From: Candidatus Woesearchaeota archaeon
Lineage (GTDB): Archaea; Nanobdellota; Nanobdellia; SCGC-AAA011-G17; JACPNG01
Assembly (NCBI GenBank): GCA_018303705.1
Contig: JAGVXQ010000027.1
Coordinates: 1-9,807, forward strand
Direction of reading: 5' to 3'
DNA: 9,807 bases
In this document: in pieces, positions 1 through 6,400 of the stretch
Layout of the letters: every line of letters starts with the position of its first letter
Numbering within the stretch: the stretch's first letter is position 1
Translations under genes and position numbers: made by a program
The notes under the pieces: generated by a model
Database searches by the model: none
The model's input: only the letters and a program-made list of their open reading frames with translations
Told to the model about the DNA's origin: nothing

Positions 1-32
1 GCACTTTGCGATCTACTGCAGAAATAATAACA

Positions 33-40
33 TTTTTATA
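33..40 (+). promoter_or_regulatory. TATA-like box of nac
   Basis: TTTTTATA begins 29 bases before the nac ATG. Archaeal transcription usually starts about 25 bases after the box, so the transcript would begin at or just before the start codon. There is no Shine-Dalgarno sequence in between, which fits a leaderless mRNA. Confidence 0.55.
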
Positions 41-61
41 CATGCACCATAGTTCAATCTT

Positions 62-391
62 ATGATCCCTGGGATGAATCCAAGAGAATTGCAGAAAGCC
101 ATGAAAAGGCTAGGAGTCAAGCAGGAAGAGATAGATGCAACTGAGGTAATAATAAAGACCAAGGACAAGAACCTGATAATAAGAAACCCTCAAGTGTCAA
201 AGGTGAACATGATGGGCCAGGAATCCATACAGATAATCGGTGACATTGAAGAAGAAGAATTAGAAAAGTTCACAGGGGATGACATCAAGACTGTTATGTC
301 TCAGGCCGAGTGTTCAAGAGAAGAAGCAATATCTGCCTTGGAAAGCGAAGGAGACATAGCGGGGGCCATAATAAGCCTAAAAAAACAATAA
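62..391 (+). CDS. nac: Archaeal nascent polypeptide-associated complex protein (NAC)
   Basis: This 109-residue protein is the archaeal NAC homologue, which as a homodimer binds ribosomes near the exit tunnel and shields nascent chains in the cytoplasm. The N-terminus (MIPGMNPRELQKAMKRLG) is the typical archaeal NAC opening. Residues about 27-62 form the beta-rich NAC dimerisation domain, ending in the characteristic VNMMGQESIQIIG stretch. Residues about 70-107 form a UBA domain (DIKTVMSQAECSREEAISAL). The length is normal for the family. The ATG at 62 is preceded by a TATA-like box and no Shine-Dalgarno, so translation is probably leaderless. The next gene starts 31 bases downstream on the same strand with its own possible TATA box. 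Identification is confident and is the main evidence that the window is archaeal. Confidence 0.95.
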   Translation: MIPGMNPRELQKAMKRLGVKQEEIDATEVIIKTKDKNLIIRNPQVSKVNMMGQESIQIIGDIEEEELEKFTGDDIKTVMSQAECSREEAISALESEGDIAGAIISLKKQ

Positions 392-392
392 T

Positions 393-400
393 GTTTATTA
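393..400 (+). promoter_or_regulatory. TATA-like box of the 423-3947 operon
   Basis: GTTTATTA lies 30 bases before the ATG at 423, the same spacing as the nac box. It falls in the 31-base gap between nac and the next gene, so the four genes downstream could be transcribed independently of nac as well as by read-through. No Shine-Dalgarno is visible before 423. Confidence 0.45.
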
Positions 401-422
401 ATTCTAGTATTCCGTTAATTGA

Positions 423-908
423 ATGGATGAAATTTCTGCATTGTTAGAAAAGGCAAACAAGTCAATTGAAGTCGCTGACCATCTTGCTTATGTTACTTAT
501 CCCATGGTCAAGGAGCCAAAGCTAGGCTTTACTATAGCAGAGCACACGTTAAGCGCTTGCTTAAATGCAACCGACGCGCTTCTTGCATATGAAAGGATGT
601 TCAAGCGCATCGACCATTACCCAAATAGTTTTGTTTCAAAGATAGATATCATGAAGAGGGATATCGGCCCAAGATACAACATAGAAAGGAAGCACATATT
701 CATAATGGAGGATCTTAACACAATACTTAGCCATAGGAAGAAAGCAAACCTTGAATTCATTAGAAGGGACAAGCTAGTTATCTGCGACCCTGATTTTGAC
801 ATAAGAACATTGACAATGGAAAAGGTTAAAAGCTATGTATACGAATCCAAAAACTTTTTAATTAGGATAAACACGATATTAAAGTCCAAAAATGATAGAA
901 GACATTGA
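423..908 (+). CDS. Small helical protein A, unknown function (ADHLxYVT family)
   Basis: I do not recognise a named family for this 161-residue protein. It looks soluble and mostly alpha-helical, without signal peptide or membrane segment. Residues 18-27 read ADHLAYVTYP, and the protein downstream carries ADHLIYVT at its residues 15-22. The C-terminal parts also match in pattern (a Tyr, then K-x-F-x-I: Y138, K143, F145, I147), so the two are probably diverged duplicates. The helical N-terminal half recalls HEPN-type folds, and an R-x6-H spacing occurs around residues 90-98, but this is too weak to call a nuclease. It is the first of four packed genes ending with a MinD-like ATPase and overlaps its neighbour by 17 bases, so translation is probably coupled. 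It may be a cytosolic partner of that ATPase or of the surface protein tails; this is inference from position only. Confidence 0.8.
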   Translation: MDEISALLEKANKSIEVADHLAYVTYPMVKEPKLGFTIAEHTLSACLNATDALLAYERMFKRIDHYPNSFVSKIDIMKRDIGPRYNIERKHIFIMEDLNTILSHRKKANLEFIRRDKLVICDPDFDIRTLTMEKVKSYVYESKNFLIRINTILKSKNDRRH

Positions 909-1347
909 AAGTGCAAGGGGTGAATTGCAGCGCGCAGACCATCTAATTTACGTGACATTAAAATACACAAGAACAGGCGATGTAATAAAGAACATAATTG
1001 GAAGGCTAATTGGTTCAATGAACTATTCCATAACTGACATGCTTGAGTTTCTTAAAAGCAAAAACAAGATAAAAGAAGTGCCATCATCAGACATAGCAAA
1101 GCTTGAGCTGTTGAAGTCCTGCCTTAAGCAGGTCATATCAAAGGACAAGGCATTAAAGGAGCAGCTAGATCTTTATCTGCTTTTGAAAAAGGTTTCTAAA
1201 CTGCCCTTTAGCGTGAGGGAGGAATACAGGAAGAACGTTACCCTTATAGCAGAGGACATAGAAATAGACATGAGCACCATAGTTTTATATTATAGTATGA
1301 CAAAGGAGTTTTTCATATTTTCAAGGAACTGGATTAGAGACAATTAG
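892..1347 (+). CDS. Small helical protein B, diverged paralogue of its upstream neighbour
   Basis: This 151-residue protein has no clear named family, is predicted soluble and largely helical, and lacks membrane segments. It starts inside the 3' end of the preceding gene (17-base overlap) in another frame, and its stop at 1345-1347 directly abuts the ATG of the surface-protein gene. The start is chosen because it places the ADHLIYVT motif (residues 15-22) at nearly the same distance from the N-terminus as ADHLAYVT in the upstream protein. The C-termini share Y133, K138, F140 and I142 in matching spacing. The middle differs, so the copies probably do different jobs or form a heterodimer. Nothing catalytic is visible. 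Function unknown; a role with the co-transcribed MinD-like ATPase is plausible but unproven. Confidence 0.8.
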   Translation: MIEDIESARGELQRADHLIYVTLKYTRTGDVIKNIIGRLIGSMNYSITDMLEFLKSKNKIKEVPSSDIAKLELLKSCLKQVISKDKALKEQLDLYLLLKKVSKLPFSVREEYRKNVTLIAEDIEIDMSTIVLYYSMTKEFFIFSRNWIRDN

Positions 1348-3162
1348 ATGAAATCAAAAAAAGAGGCAATTGTATTGTTGATAGTGGTGTTTATTATACT
1401 TCTAGGAATAAGATACAACCTTAATGTCACTGGCTTCTTTGGATATAATCCTGCTGATGCATACCAGCCTGCTGAACATATATGGAACTTCTCAAACAGC
1501 AGTGATTATTCATTCAACTCATCGCTAATGAACTTTACAAGCAATGGAATAATGCTAATGAGATTGCCTTTATTTTACGAGTGGTCCGAAAGCAATAGTG
1601 GGCTCGCATCAATAACAACAGCTTTAGTTGATGAAATGGATAATGACACGGGCAAGGTTACGACACTGGACGACCAGTTTTCAAGCATAGATGAGGATGA
1701 AAAGCTCGAAATGAAATTCAACAGCACATTAAACAACAATGATGTTATCATGGTATATTTGAAAAGCATGTCAAAAGAAGTGAAGATATATCTATGCCCT
1801 ATTGGTGTTGGCTTGACATGCAATACATCAAACTATGGTCTTGCTGCAACAAGCTCAACAGGCGATGTTTCTGCAGCGATTACAATATCTAATTTGCCAT
1901 CACCAACAAACCAACTTGACATCAATGTCAATGACACAACGAAAATAGACTACATAAATTCAACATACAACTCAGTAACAACATATAATGCAACAAATTA
2001 CACATACCAGAATGCTTCAATACAAACAAGTGACATTGCAACATCAAATATTGTATCCCTTAACTTATTCAGCAGCTTAACAAGCCTTAATGGACAGGAG
2101 ATAATCTACAGCTATTCAGATGATTCGGGGTCGACATGGAATAATATAACTGACAGCAACATGAGCAGCATAAATATCTCAAGCGGAACCATAAGGTTCA
2201 ACGCAACACTACTCTCAAATTCCACTGAAACCCCTATTTTACACAGCATATCATTAGGATATTATGCTCTATGCACAGAAAACTGGTCCTGCTCAGAATG
2301 GTCCTCATGCCAAAACAACCTTAAAACAAGGTCATGTTCTGAAAACAATGCCTGCATTGCTCCAGAAAACAAACCAGTTGAATCATCAGAATGCGGACAT
2401 TTTACCAGGACAATAACCGCTCAAAAGATTGAGCTTAGTTTAATAACAAGTTCAAACACCAGCAATGTATCAATAACAACAGCATTGTATGGCAACAACA
2501 AATCTAATGTTTCTGGCATTGTCAATGTAGAAAACATAGAAGTTGAAGCAGGCAACGAAATAAGCAGTACATTGGTTAACGCAACCCTAAAGTATTACTA
2601 CAACCTTACTGAAGTTAATTCCTTGGATTTGAACATAAGCACGTTGTCTTTCTATTTTTTCAATGAAACACTTGGCAACTGGTCAGAAATAGGTACATAT
2701 GTCAATTCATCTGGCAATTTCATAGAAGCTAACTTGGAGCATTTTAGCACCTTTGGTGTTTTTGGAAGCTTGAACAGCAATGGCAACTCTGGATCTTCAG
2801 GAGGTAGCTCAGGCGGTGGTAGTAGTGGTGGTGGCGGTGGAGGAAGGTCAAGCAGCTCGGTTTCTAGTTCAAGCACCCCTTCAATGCAGGAAGGAACTTC
2901 AAGTATAAAGGCAGTAGGGCAAAACCCAGAAAAAGAAATCAAGGAGCAAGCAATAGAAACAGCAGAAGTAGATAATAATGAGAATTCAAAAGGCGAAAAA
3001 TCCGAGATGCCCATTACAGGCAAGGCAACCACGAGAATAGATGGCAAGAAGCTTTCAATACTCCTTGTTGTGGTCATTGCCCTGGTTTTGTCCATTGGTG
3101 CAGCCTATTACATAAAGAAGCAAAAGGTTTTTAAATTTGGTTCCAGGACTAAGAAAAGATGA
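1348..3162 (+). CDS. Bitopic surface glycoprotein with TSP1-like and PGF-pre-PGF-like domains
   Basis: This 604-residue envelope protein has an N-terminal membrane helix (about 7-21) after a basic start and a C-terminal helix (569-589) followed by a basic tail (KKQKVFKFGSRTKKR). Both ends should be cytoplasmic, with the bulk outside. Residues about 44-230 are an Asn/Ser/Thr-rich beta region. Residues about 245-305 resemble a beta-sandwich repeat common in archaeal surface proteins. Residues 309-349 hold six cysteines (309, 315, 321, 330, 336, 349) with WSCSEWSSC, a thrombospondin type 1-like module. Residues about 352-473 match a PGF-pre-PGF-like domain ending in HFSTFGVFG. A Gly/Ser linker (476-513) follows. 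I count about 29 N-x-S/T sequons, all outside, so heavy N-glycosylation is likely. MPITG (554-558) before the second helix resembles a sortase signal. The gene abuts its upstream neighbour and overlaps minD by 4 bases. Possible roles are S-layer component, adhesin or envelope scaffold. Confidence 0.85.
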   Translation: MKSKKEAIVLLIVVFIILLGIRYNLNVTGFFGYNPADAYQPAEHIWNFSNSSDYSFNSSLMNFTSNGIMLMRLPLFYEWSESNSGLASITTALVDEMDNDTGKVTTLDDQFSSIDEDEKLEMKFNSTLNNNDVIMVYLKSMSKEVKIYLCPIGVGLTCNTSNYGLAATSSTGDVSAAITISNLPSPTNQLDINVNDTTKIDYINSTYNSVTTYNATNYTYQNASIQTSDIATSNIVSLNLFSSLTSLNGQEIIYSYSDDSGSTWNNITDSNMSSINISSGTIRFNATLLSNSTETPILHSISLGYYALCTENWSCSEWSSCQNNLKTRSCSENNACIAPENKPVESSECGHFTRTITAQKIELSLITSSNTSNVSITTALYGNNKSNVSGIVNVENIEVEAGNEISSTLVNATLKYYYNLTEVNSLDLNISTLSFYFFNETLGNWSEIGTYVNSSGNFIEANLEHFSTFGVFGSLNSNGNSGSSGGSSGGGSSGGGGGGRSSSSVSSSSTPSMQEGTSSIKAVGQNPEKEIKEQAIETAEVDNNENSKGEKSEMPITGKATTRIDGKKLSILLVVVIALVLSIGAAYYIKKQKVFKFGSRTKKR

Positions 3163-3947
3163 CAAGATTCATAGCATTGATTTCAGGCAAAGGCGGCTCT
3201 GGCAAAACAAGCTCTGCAATTGCTCTTGGATGTGCCATGAATTATTTTGGCAAGGACATTACAATTCTTGATGCAAACATCACTACTCCAAACATAGGAA
3301 TCCATCTCGGTGCTCCAGTAGTCCCGATAAACCTTCATCATGTGCTGCAGGGCAAGAACCACATATCAGAGGCTGTTTACATGCATTCATCAGGCACCAA
3401 GATAGTTCCTGCTTCAATATCCATAGAGGACTTGAAGAAGACAAAATCAGACAACCTGAAGAACGTCGTAAAGGGTCTTGCAGGAACAACAGACATAGTC
3501 CTTGTTGACTGTGCCGCAGGCCTTGGCAAGGAAGCCCTAGATGCATTGGAATCAGCCAATGAAGCCCTTATAATAACAAACCCTGAAATGCCTGCTGTCG
3601 CAGATGCATTGAAAACAATAAAGCTTGCAGAGGAAATGAACAAGAAAATTCTCGGAGTCGTTTTAACAAGGACAAAAGACAAGAACCTTGAGCTTTCCAT
3701 AAAAAACGTTGAAAGCCTTCTTGAAAAGCCAGTCATAGCTGTTGTGCCAGAAGATAGGTCAATGAAAGAGGCACTCGTAAGAAAGGAAAGCGTCATATAT
3801 ACCCATCCAAAATCAGATGCTTCAATAAGCTACAAAAAATTGGCTGCATTGCTTCTGAATCTTGATTACGAGGAAGAAACAGAAGGCAAGGAAGAAAAAG
3901 ACCATTTCTTCACGAAGTTCCTTAAGCTAATTGGCGTGCACCATTAA
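3159..3947 (+). CDS. minD: MinD/ParA-family ATPase with C-terminal membrane-targeting helix
   Basis: This 262-residue protein belongs to the SIMIBI MinD/ParA ATPases, which dimerise on ATP binding and organise proteins at the membrane. The deviant Walker A motif is SGKGGSGKT (residues 9-17) with signature lysine K11 and K16. Switch I is LDANITTPNIG (D38, N40). Walker B/switch II is DIVLVDCAAGLG (D112-G123, D117). VVPEDRS matches the usual PEDxS stretch. Residues about 248-260 (DHFFTKFLKLIGV) form an amphipathic helix like the MinD membrane-targeting sequence, so it should bind the inner membrane face reversibly. N40 occupies the place of the Asp required for hydrolysis in bacterial MinD. Its start overlaps the surface-protein stop (ATGA), indicating translational coupling and a joint role. 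No MinC or MinE is present. It is a MinD-like positioning ATPase rather than necessarily a division-site selector. Confidence 0.9.
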   Translation: MTRFIALISGKGGSGKTSSAIALGCAMNYFGKDITILDANITTPNIGIHLGAPVVPINLHHVLQGKNHISEAVYMHSSGTKIVPASISIEDLKKTKSDNLKNVVKGLAGTTDIVLVDCAAGLGKEALDALESANEALIITNPEMPAVADALKTIKLAEEMNKKILGVVLTRTKDKNLELSIKNVESLLEKPVIAVVPEDRSMKEALVRKESVIYTHPKSDASISYKKLAALLLNLDYEEETEGKEEKDHFFTKFLKLIGVHH

Positions 3948-4003
3948 TTTTCTGCTAAATGCAAAGCATAGTTACAATTAATGACAATTTCACAAATAAC
4001 AAC

Positions 4004-4012
4004 ATTTAAAAT
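4004..4012 (+). promoter_or_regulatory. TATA-like box of the htrA-like gene
   Basis: ATTTAAAAT starts 24 bases before the ATG at 4028, in an 80-base gap after minD. The rest of the gap (3948-4003) is AT-rich and holds no other element I can recognise. There is no Shine-Dalgarno before the start, again suggesting a leaderless transcript. Confidence 0.45.
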
Positions 4013-4027
4013 TTTATCTTTCTTGAC

Positions 4028-5050
4028 ATGCCTATGAACAGAAGAAGCCATAGAAAGCTTATACTTGTAGTTCTTTTAATAGTCTTGGCATTGCAGCTTA
4101 CAATAGTTTACATGTTTGCAAGCAAGCAGCAGGACAAGCAATCAGCATCAGCTCTGATAAGCAAGGAAAAAACAAAGGTGCAGGAATTAGCCCAGAAGGC
4201 AGTTCCAGCAGTTGTTTACATACAGGTAGACAACAACAAGGCAGGTTCTGGCGTTATAGTAAGCAATGATGGTTATATACTCACCAATTACCATGTCATA
4301 AGCAACTCAAAGAATATATCAGCAAGGCTTGAAGACAAGAGAATATTCAATGCAAAGCTTATAGGCTCTGATCCCCAGACAGATGTTGCCCTTATCAAGG
4401 TGGAAGCAAAAAATCTGCCTACAATTGAGCTTGGAAACTCAGACTTTGTTGAGGTTGGGGACAACATAATGGCCATAGGCAATCCATTTGGGTTTGATTT
4501 TACAGTCACTACCGGAATAATAAGCGCAACTCACCGGGAATATGGACCAACAGAATACAGGGATTTTCTTCAGACAGATGCATCGATAAATCCTGGAAAC
4601 TCCGGCGGCCCATTAATAGACATGAACGGCAAGATTGTTGGGATTACAACATTCATAGTCTCTGATGTAAGGTCAGGTGAACTAGGGTTTGCAATACCAA
4701 TAAACTTGATCAAGACAATAATGGATATGCTGATAAAGAATGGCAAAATAGAAAGAAGCTATCTCGGCGTAAGCCTGCAGGACAAAGTTGAGCTTGACAG
4801 CAATGGCAACGGCAGGATAATTGATGGCGCAGAGATAGTGTCTTTTGACCCGAAAGGCCCAGCCGCAAAATCAGGCCTGAAGGAAGGCGACATAATAGTG
4901 AAGATAAATGACAAGAAGATAACCGACTCAAACACACTAAGGAATTATGTTGCATACATACCTGTTGGCAACAACGTTGAAGTTACAGTCTTGAGGAGCA
5001 ATAAAGAGATGATGTTCAACGTAACCAGCATTTTGAGGCCCAATTTTTAA
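4028..5050 (+). CDS. htrA: Membrane-anchored HtrA/DegP-like serine protease with one PDZ domain
   Basis: This 340-residue protein is an HtrA-type trypsin-fold protease that degrades or refolds damaged envelope proteins. A basic N-terminus and a hydrophobic helix at 11-31 act as a signal anchor, placing the protease outside the cytoplasmic membrane. The catalytic triad is complete: H89 in LTNYHV, D119 in TDVALIKV and S192 in NPGNSGGPL. The protease domain spans about 50-240. One PDZ domain (about 245-336) begins with the peptide-binding loop YLGV and includes GPAAKSGLKEGDIIVKIN. The length and single-PDZ layout match DegS/HtrA-type family members. A second Met at residue 3 could also be the start. 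It follows the surface-protein/minD operon on the same strand but has its own promoter. A natural role is quality control of secreted proteins such as the neighbouring surface proteins. A T-run at 5044-5048 overlapping the stop may terminate it. Confidence 0.95.
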   Translation: MPMNRRSHRKLILVVLLIVLALQLTIVYMFASKQQDKQSASALISKEKTKVQELAQKAVPAVVYIQVDNNKAGSGVIVSNDGYILTNYHVISNSKNISARLEDKRIFNAKLIGSDPQTDVALIKVEAKNLPTIELGNSDFVEVGDNIMAIGNPFGFDFTVTTGIISATHREYGPTEYRDFLQTDASINPGNSGGPLIDMNGKIVGITTFIVSDVRSGELGFAIPINLIKTIMDMLIKNGKIERSYLGVSLQDKVELDSNGNGRIIDGAEIVSFDPKGPAAKSGLKEGDIIVKINDKKITDSNTLRNYVAYIPVGNNVEVTVLRSNKEMMFNVTSILRPNF

Positions 5051-5069
5051 CATTGTAGCAAGAAGTCCA

Positions 5070-5092
5070 TATCCTAAACTTTGTTGGGTATA
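5070..5092 (+). repeat. Imperfect hairpin near the left end of the tnpB element
   Basis: TATCCTAAAC, a TTT loop, then GTTGGGTATA can pair over 10 positions, with 7 Watson-Crick pairs, one G-T wobble and two mismatches. Imperfect subterminal hairpins are the sites recognised by the Y1 transposase in IS200/IS605 elements, so this is the best candidate for the left-end site. Its 5' arm is the inverse of the outer right-end sequence TTAGGATA. Confidence 0.4.
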
Positions 5093-5116
5093 GATGAATT
5101 TGCTAATTGGGAGTAA

Positions 5117-5126
5117 TATATATAAA
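5117..5126 (+). promoter_or_regulatory. TATA-like box of tnpB
   Basis: TATATATAAA begins 33 bases before the tnpB ATG. It is the strongest TATA match in the window. The interval to the start is A-rich and carries no clear Shine-Dalgarno. Confidence 0.55.
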
Positions 5127-5149
5127 GAAGAAAAATACTAAGAGATAAA

Positions 5150-6385
5150 ATGCAGCTAACACAGCAAATAAAAATCAGGGCAAGTCCAGCACAAGAGCTC
5201 GTGCTTCAGGCATTATCAGAGAGATGCAGGCTTATCTATAATTTTGCCCTCAGGGAAAGAAAAGAGGCATTTGAGCAAAACATAAAAGGAATAAATTACA
5301 TCAAGCAGCAAAATGATTTGCCACAGCTGAAAAACAAGTTTCCAGAATACTCATGGGTTTATAGCAAGGTTCTTCAATACACATTGCGGACACTGGATGC
5401 TGATTTCAAGTCATTCTTTGCTTTGAACAAAAAAGGCGATAAAAATGCAAAACCACCAAAATTCAAGGGTAAAAAGTTTTTTACAACAATGGTTCATAAC
5501 CAATCAGGATTTAAAGCAGGAAATGGATGGCTCGAGTTATCGCATAAGCACCAACATAAAACAAAATTAAGATTTATTATTCCAAAGAAGTTTGCATTCA
5601 GCAAAATATATCAGGTAAGCATATATAAAAAATACGATGAATATTTCCTGTCAATCTGCTACAATAAATCCGAACAAGCATTTCAGGACAACCAGCAATA
5701 TCAGGCATTTGATTTAGGTATAATAAAACAGACAGCAGTAAACCTGCATGGCAAATTCAGAGAATTTGCAAACCAGCGTCCAGATAAATACTGGCAAAAG
5801 CCAACTGAAGAACTGCAAAGCAGGCGTGACCATTGCAGGAAGTTCAGCAGAAAATGGCATTTGCTGGATGGCATTCATAACAAATGCAAAACAAAATTAG
5901 CAAGCCAGCAGAAGGATTTTCAGCATAAATTAAGCAGAAAGATAATTGACAGCACAAAAGCAAACACAATAATCATTGGCGAGCTGTCGCCGAAGCAAAT
6001 GTGCAAAACAGGGAAACATAAAAAAGGTTTGCACAGGGCATTGCAGAACACAGGAAATATTGGAAGGATGATCGGATTTCTGACCTACAAGGCAAAGCTT
6101 GCAGGCAAAAGAATAGTGGAAATCAGTGAGAGGGGCACTTCCAAAAGATGCTGCACATGCGGAAAAGAACAGGATATGCCTCTGGAAAAAAGAGAATATT
6201 TATGTGATTGTGGCAACAGAATTGACAGGGACAGGAACTCTGCAATAAACATAATGCTGCGTTACCTATCACAAAATGGCTTGTGGACATCCTACTGGCA
6301 ATTTGCCAGCAATCTGCGACAAACAGGGCTAACAATAGTTAGCCACTCGCAGGAAGCCCTAACCTCAAAATGTCAAACATTTTAG
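5150..6385 (+). CDS. tnpB: TnpB (OrfB), IS200/IS605-type RNA-guided endonuclease
   Basis: This 411-residue TnpB is of normal family length. TnpB proteins are RNA-guided DNA nucleases, ancestors of Cas12, that use an omega RNA made from the element's 3' end and help the element persist. The RuvC centre looks intact: D188 in FDLGIIKQ, E278 in IIIGELSPKQM and D361 in RIDRDRNSAINI. The inserted zinc ribbon has C334 and C337 (CCTC) and C352 and C354 (CDC), the second pair one residue tighter than the usual CxxC. The N-terminus (about 1-45) carries the usual Arg-rich helical start of the family. The C-terminal tail after RuvC III (about residue 374 on) is encoded by hairpin-rich DNA, so it may be shaped more by RNA than by protein function. 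No frameshift is visible, so the gene is probably functional. No tnpA lies nearby. Confidence 0.95.
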   Translation: MQLTQQIKIRASPAQELVLQALSERCRLIYNFALRERKEAFEQNIKGINYIKQQNDLPQLKNKFPEYSWVYSKVLQYTLRTLDADFKSFFALNKKGDKNAKPPKFKGKKFFTTMVHNQSGFKAGNGWLELSHKHQHKTKLRFIIPKKFAFSKIYQVSIYKKYDEYFLSICYNKSEQAFQDNQQYQAFDLGIIKQTAVNLHGKFREFANQRPDKYWQKPTEELQSRRDHCRKFSRKWHLLDGIHNKCKTKLASQQKDFQHKLSRKIIDSTKANTIIIGELSPKQMCKTGKHKKGLHRALQNTGNIGRMIGFLTYKAKLAGKRIVEISERGTSKRCCTCGKEQDMPLEKREYLCDCGNRIDRDRNSAINIMLRYLSQNGLWTSYWQFASNLRQTGLTIVSHSQEALTSKCQTF

Positions 6386-6391
6386 GTTAGG
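6270..6391 (+). ncRNA. Candidate omega RNA (reRNA) scaffold in the tnpB 3' end
   Basis: Four consecutive hairpin units occur here. (1) CACAA/TTGTG at 6270-6274 and 6281-6285. (2) CTGGCA/TGCCAG at 6295-6300 and 6304-6309, with a 3-base loop. (3) CTGCGA/TCGCAG (6314-6319, 6347-6352) enclosing a perfect 7-pair hairpin GGCTAAC-AATA-GTTAGCC (6327-6344). (4) A 14-pair hairpin at 6358-6391 with one bulged C. Within the protein frame these bases encode only the tail beyond the catalytic motifs. In TnpB systems the guide RNA scaffold is taken from this place and the guide is the flanking sequence just beyond the right end. An alternative pairing AGGGCT/AGCCCT (6325-6330, 6355-6360) could form a pseudoknot. 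The role is inferred from structure and position; the 5' limit is uncertain. Confidence 0.6.
6358..6391 (+). repeat. Right-end hairpin spanning the tnpB stop codon
   Basis: CCTAACCT (6358-6365) pairs with AGGTTAGG (6384-6391). After a bulged C, AAAATG (6367-6372) pairs with CATTTT (6378-6383) around a TCAAA loop. This is the longest hairpin I found in the window. It includes the tnpB stop (6383-6385). It is the likely right-end recognition hairpin and the 3' end of the guide-RNA scaffold. It could also slow transcription before rel, but no T-run follows, so I do not call it a terminator. Confidence 0.6.
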
Positions 6392-6400
6392 ATAGTTCAC

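Larger units (their letters stand above)
5070..6394 (+). mobile_element. tnpB-only IS200/IS605-type element, approximate ends
   Basis: A single tnpB gene sits between two unrelated housekeeping-type genes with hairpin-forming sequence on both sides. No tnpA (Y1 transposase) is present, so the element resembles the TnpB-only group and would need a transposase in trans to move. The limits are tentative: they are the 8-base inverted repeat TATCCTAA (5070-5077) and TTAGGATA (6387-6394), which form arms of the left and right hairpins. The true cleavage sites may lie some bases outside. The left flank is the htrA stop region and the right flank is the rel promoter. Confidence 0.6.

Noticed and set aside
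1..61. Possible gene fragments before nac: a plus-strand tail ALCDLLQK ending at TAA 25-27, or a minus-strand start MYKNVIISAVDRKV running from 43 off the left edge.
   Set aside because: Each reading is under 15 codons, with no motif to decide between them and no TATA-like box for the minus-strand option. Either could be real, but the window does not support a call.
423..1347. HEPN RNase/toxin-antitoxin pair from the two overlapping small genes.
   Set aside because: Only one protein has an R-x6-H spacing and the second lacks it. Both look like homologues of one another rather than a toxin with an antidote, and they are locked into a larger operon.
2652..3095. Open frame of 147 codons on the minus strand.
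   Set aside because: It is antisense to the surface-protein gene. Its Pro- and Leu-rich sequence is the mirror of the Gly/Ser linker, and it has no promoter or domain.
3377..3796. Open frame of 139 codons on the minus strand.
   Set aside because: It lies wholly within minD, is Ser/Phe-rich without a recognisable domain, and minD is certain on the other strand.
3159..3947. Plasmid partition (ParA) or nitrogenase-like NifH role.
   Set aside because: There is a MinD-type membrane-targeting tail, no ParB or parS-like repeats, and no cluster-binding cysteines of the NifH type.
5150..6385. Cas12-type CRISPR effector.
   Set aside because: Size, motif spacing and the short N-terminal part are those of TnpB, and there is no repeat array or cas gene in the window.
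6358..6391. Rho-independent-style terminator after tnpB.
   Set aside because: The hairpin is strong but no T-run follows it, and archaea rarely use such terminators. An element end or guide-RNA structure explains it better.
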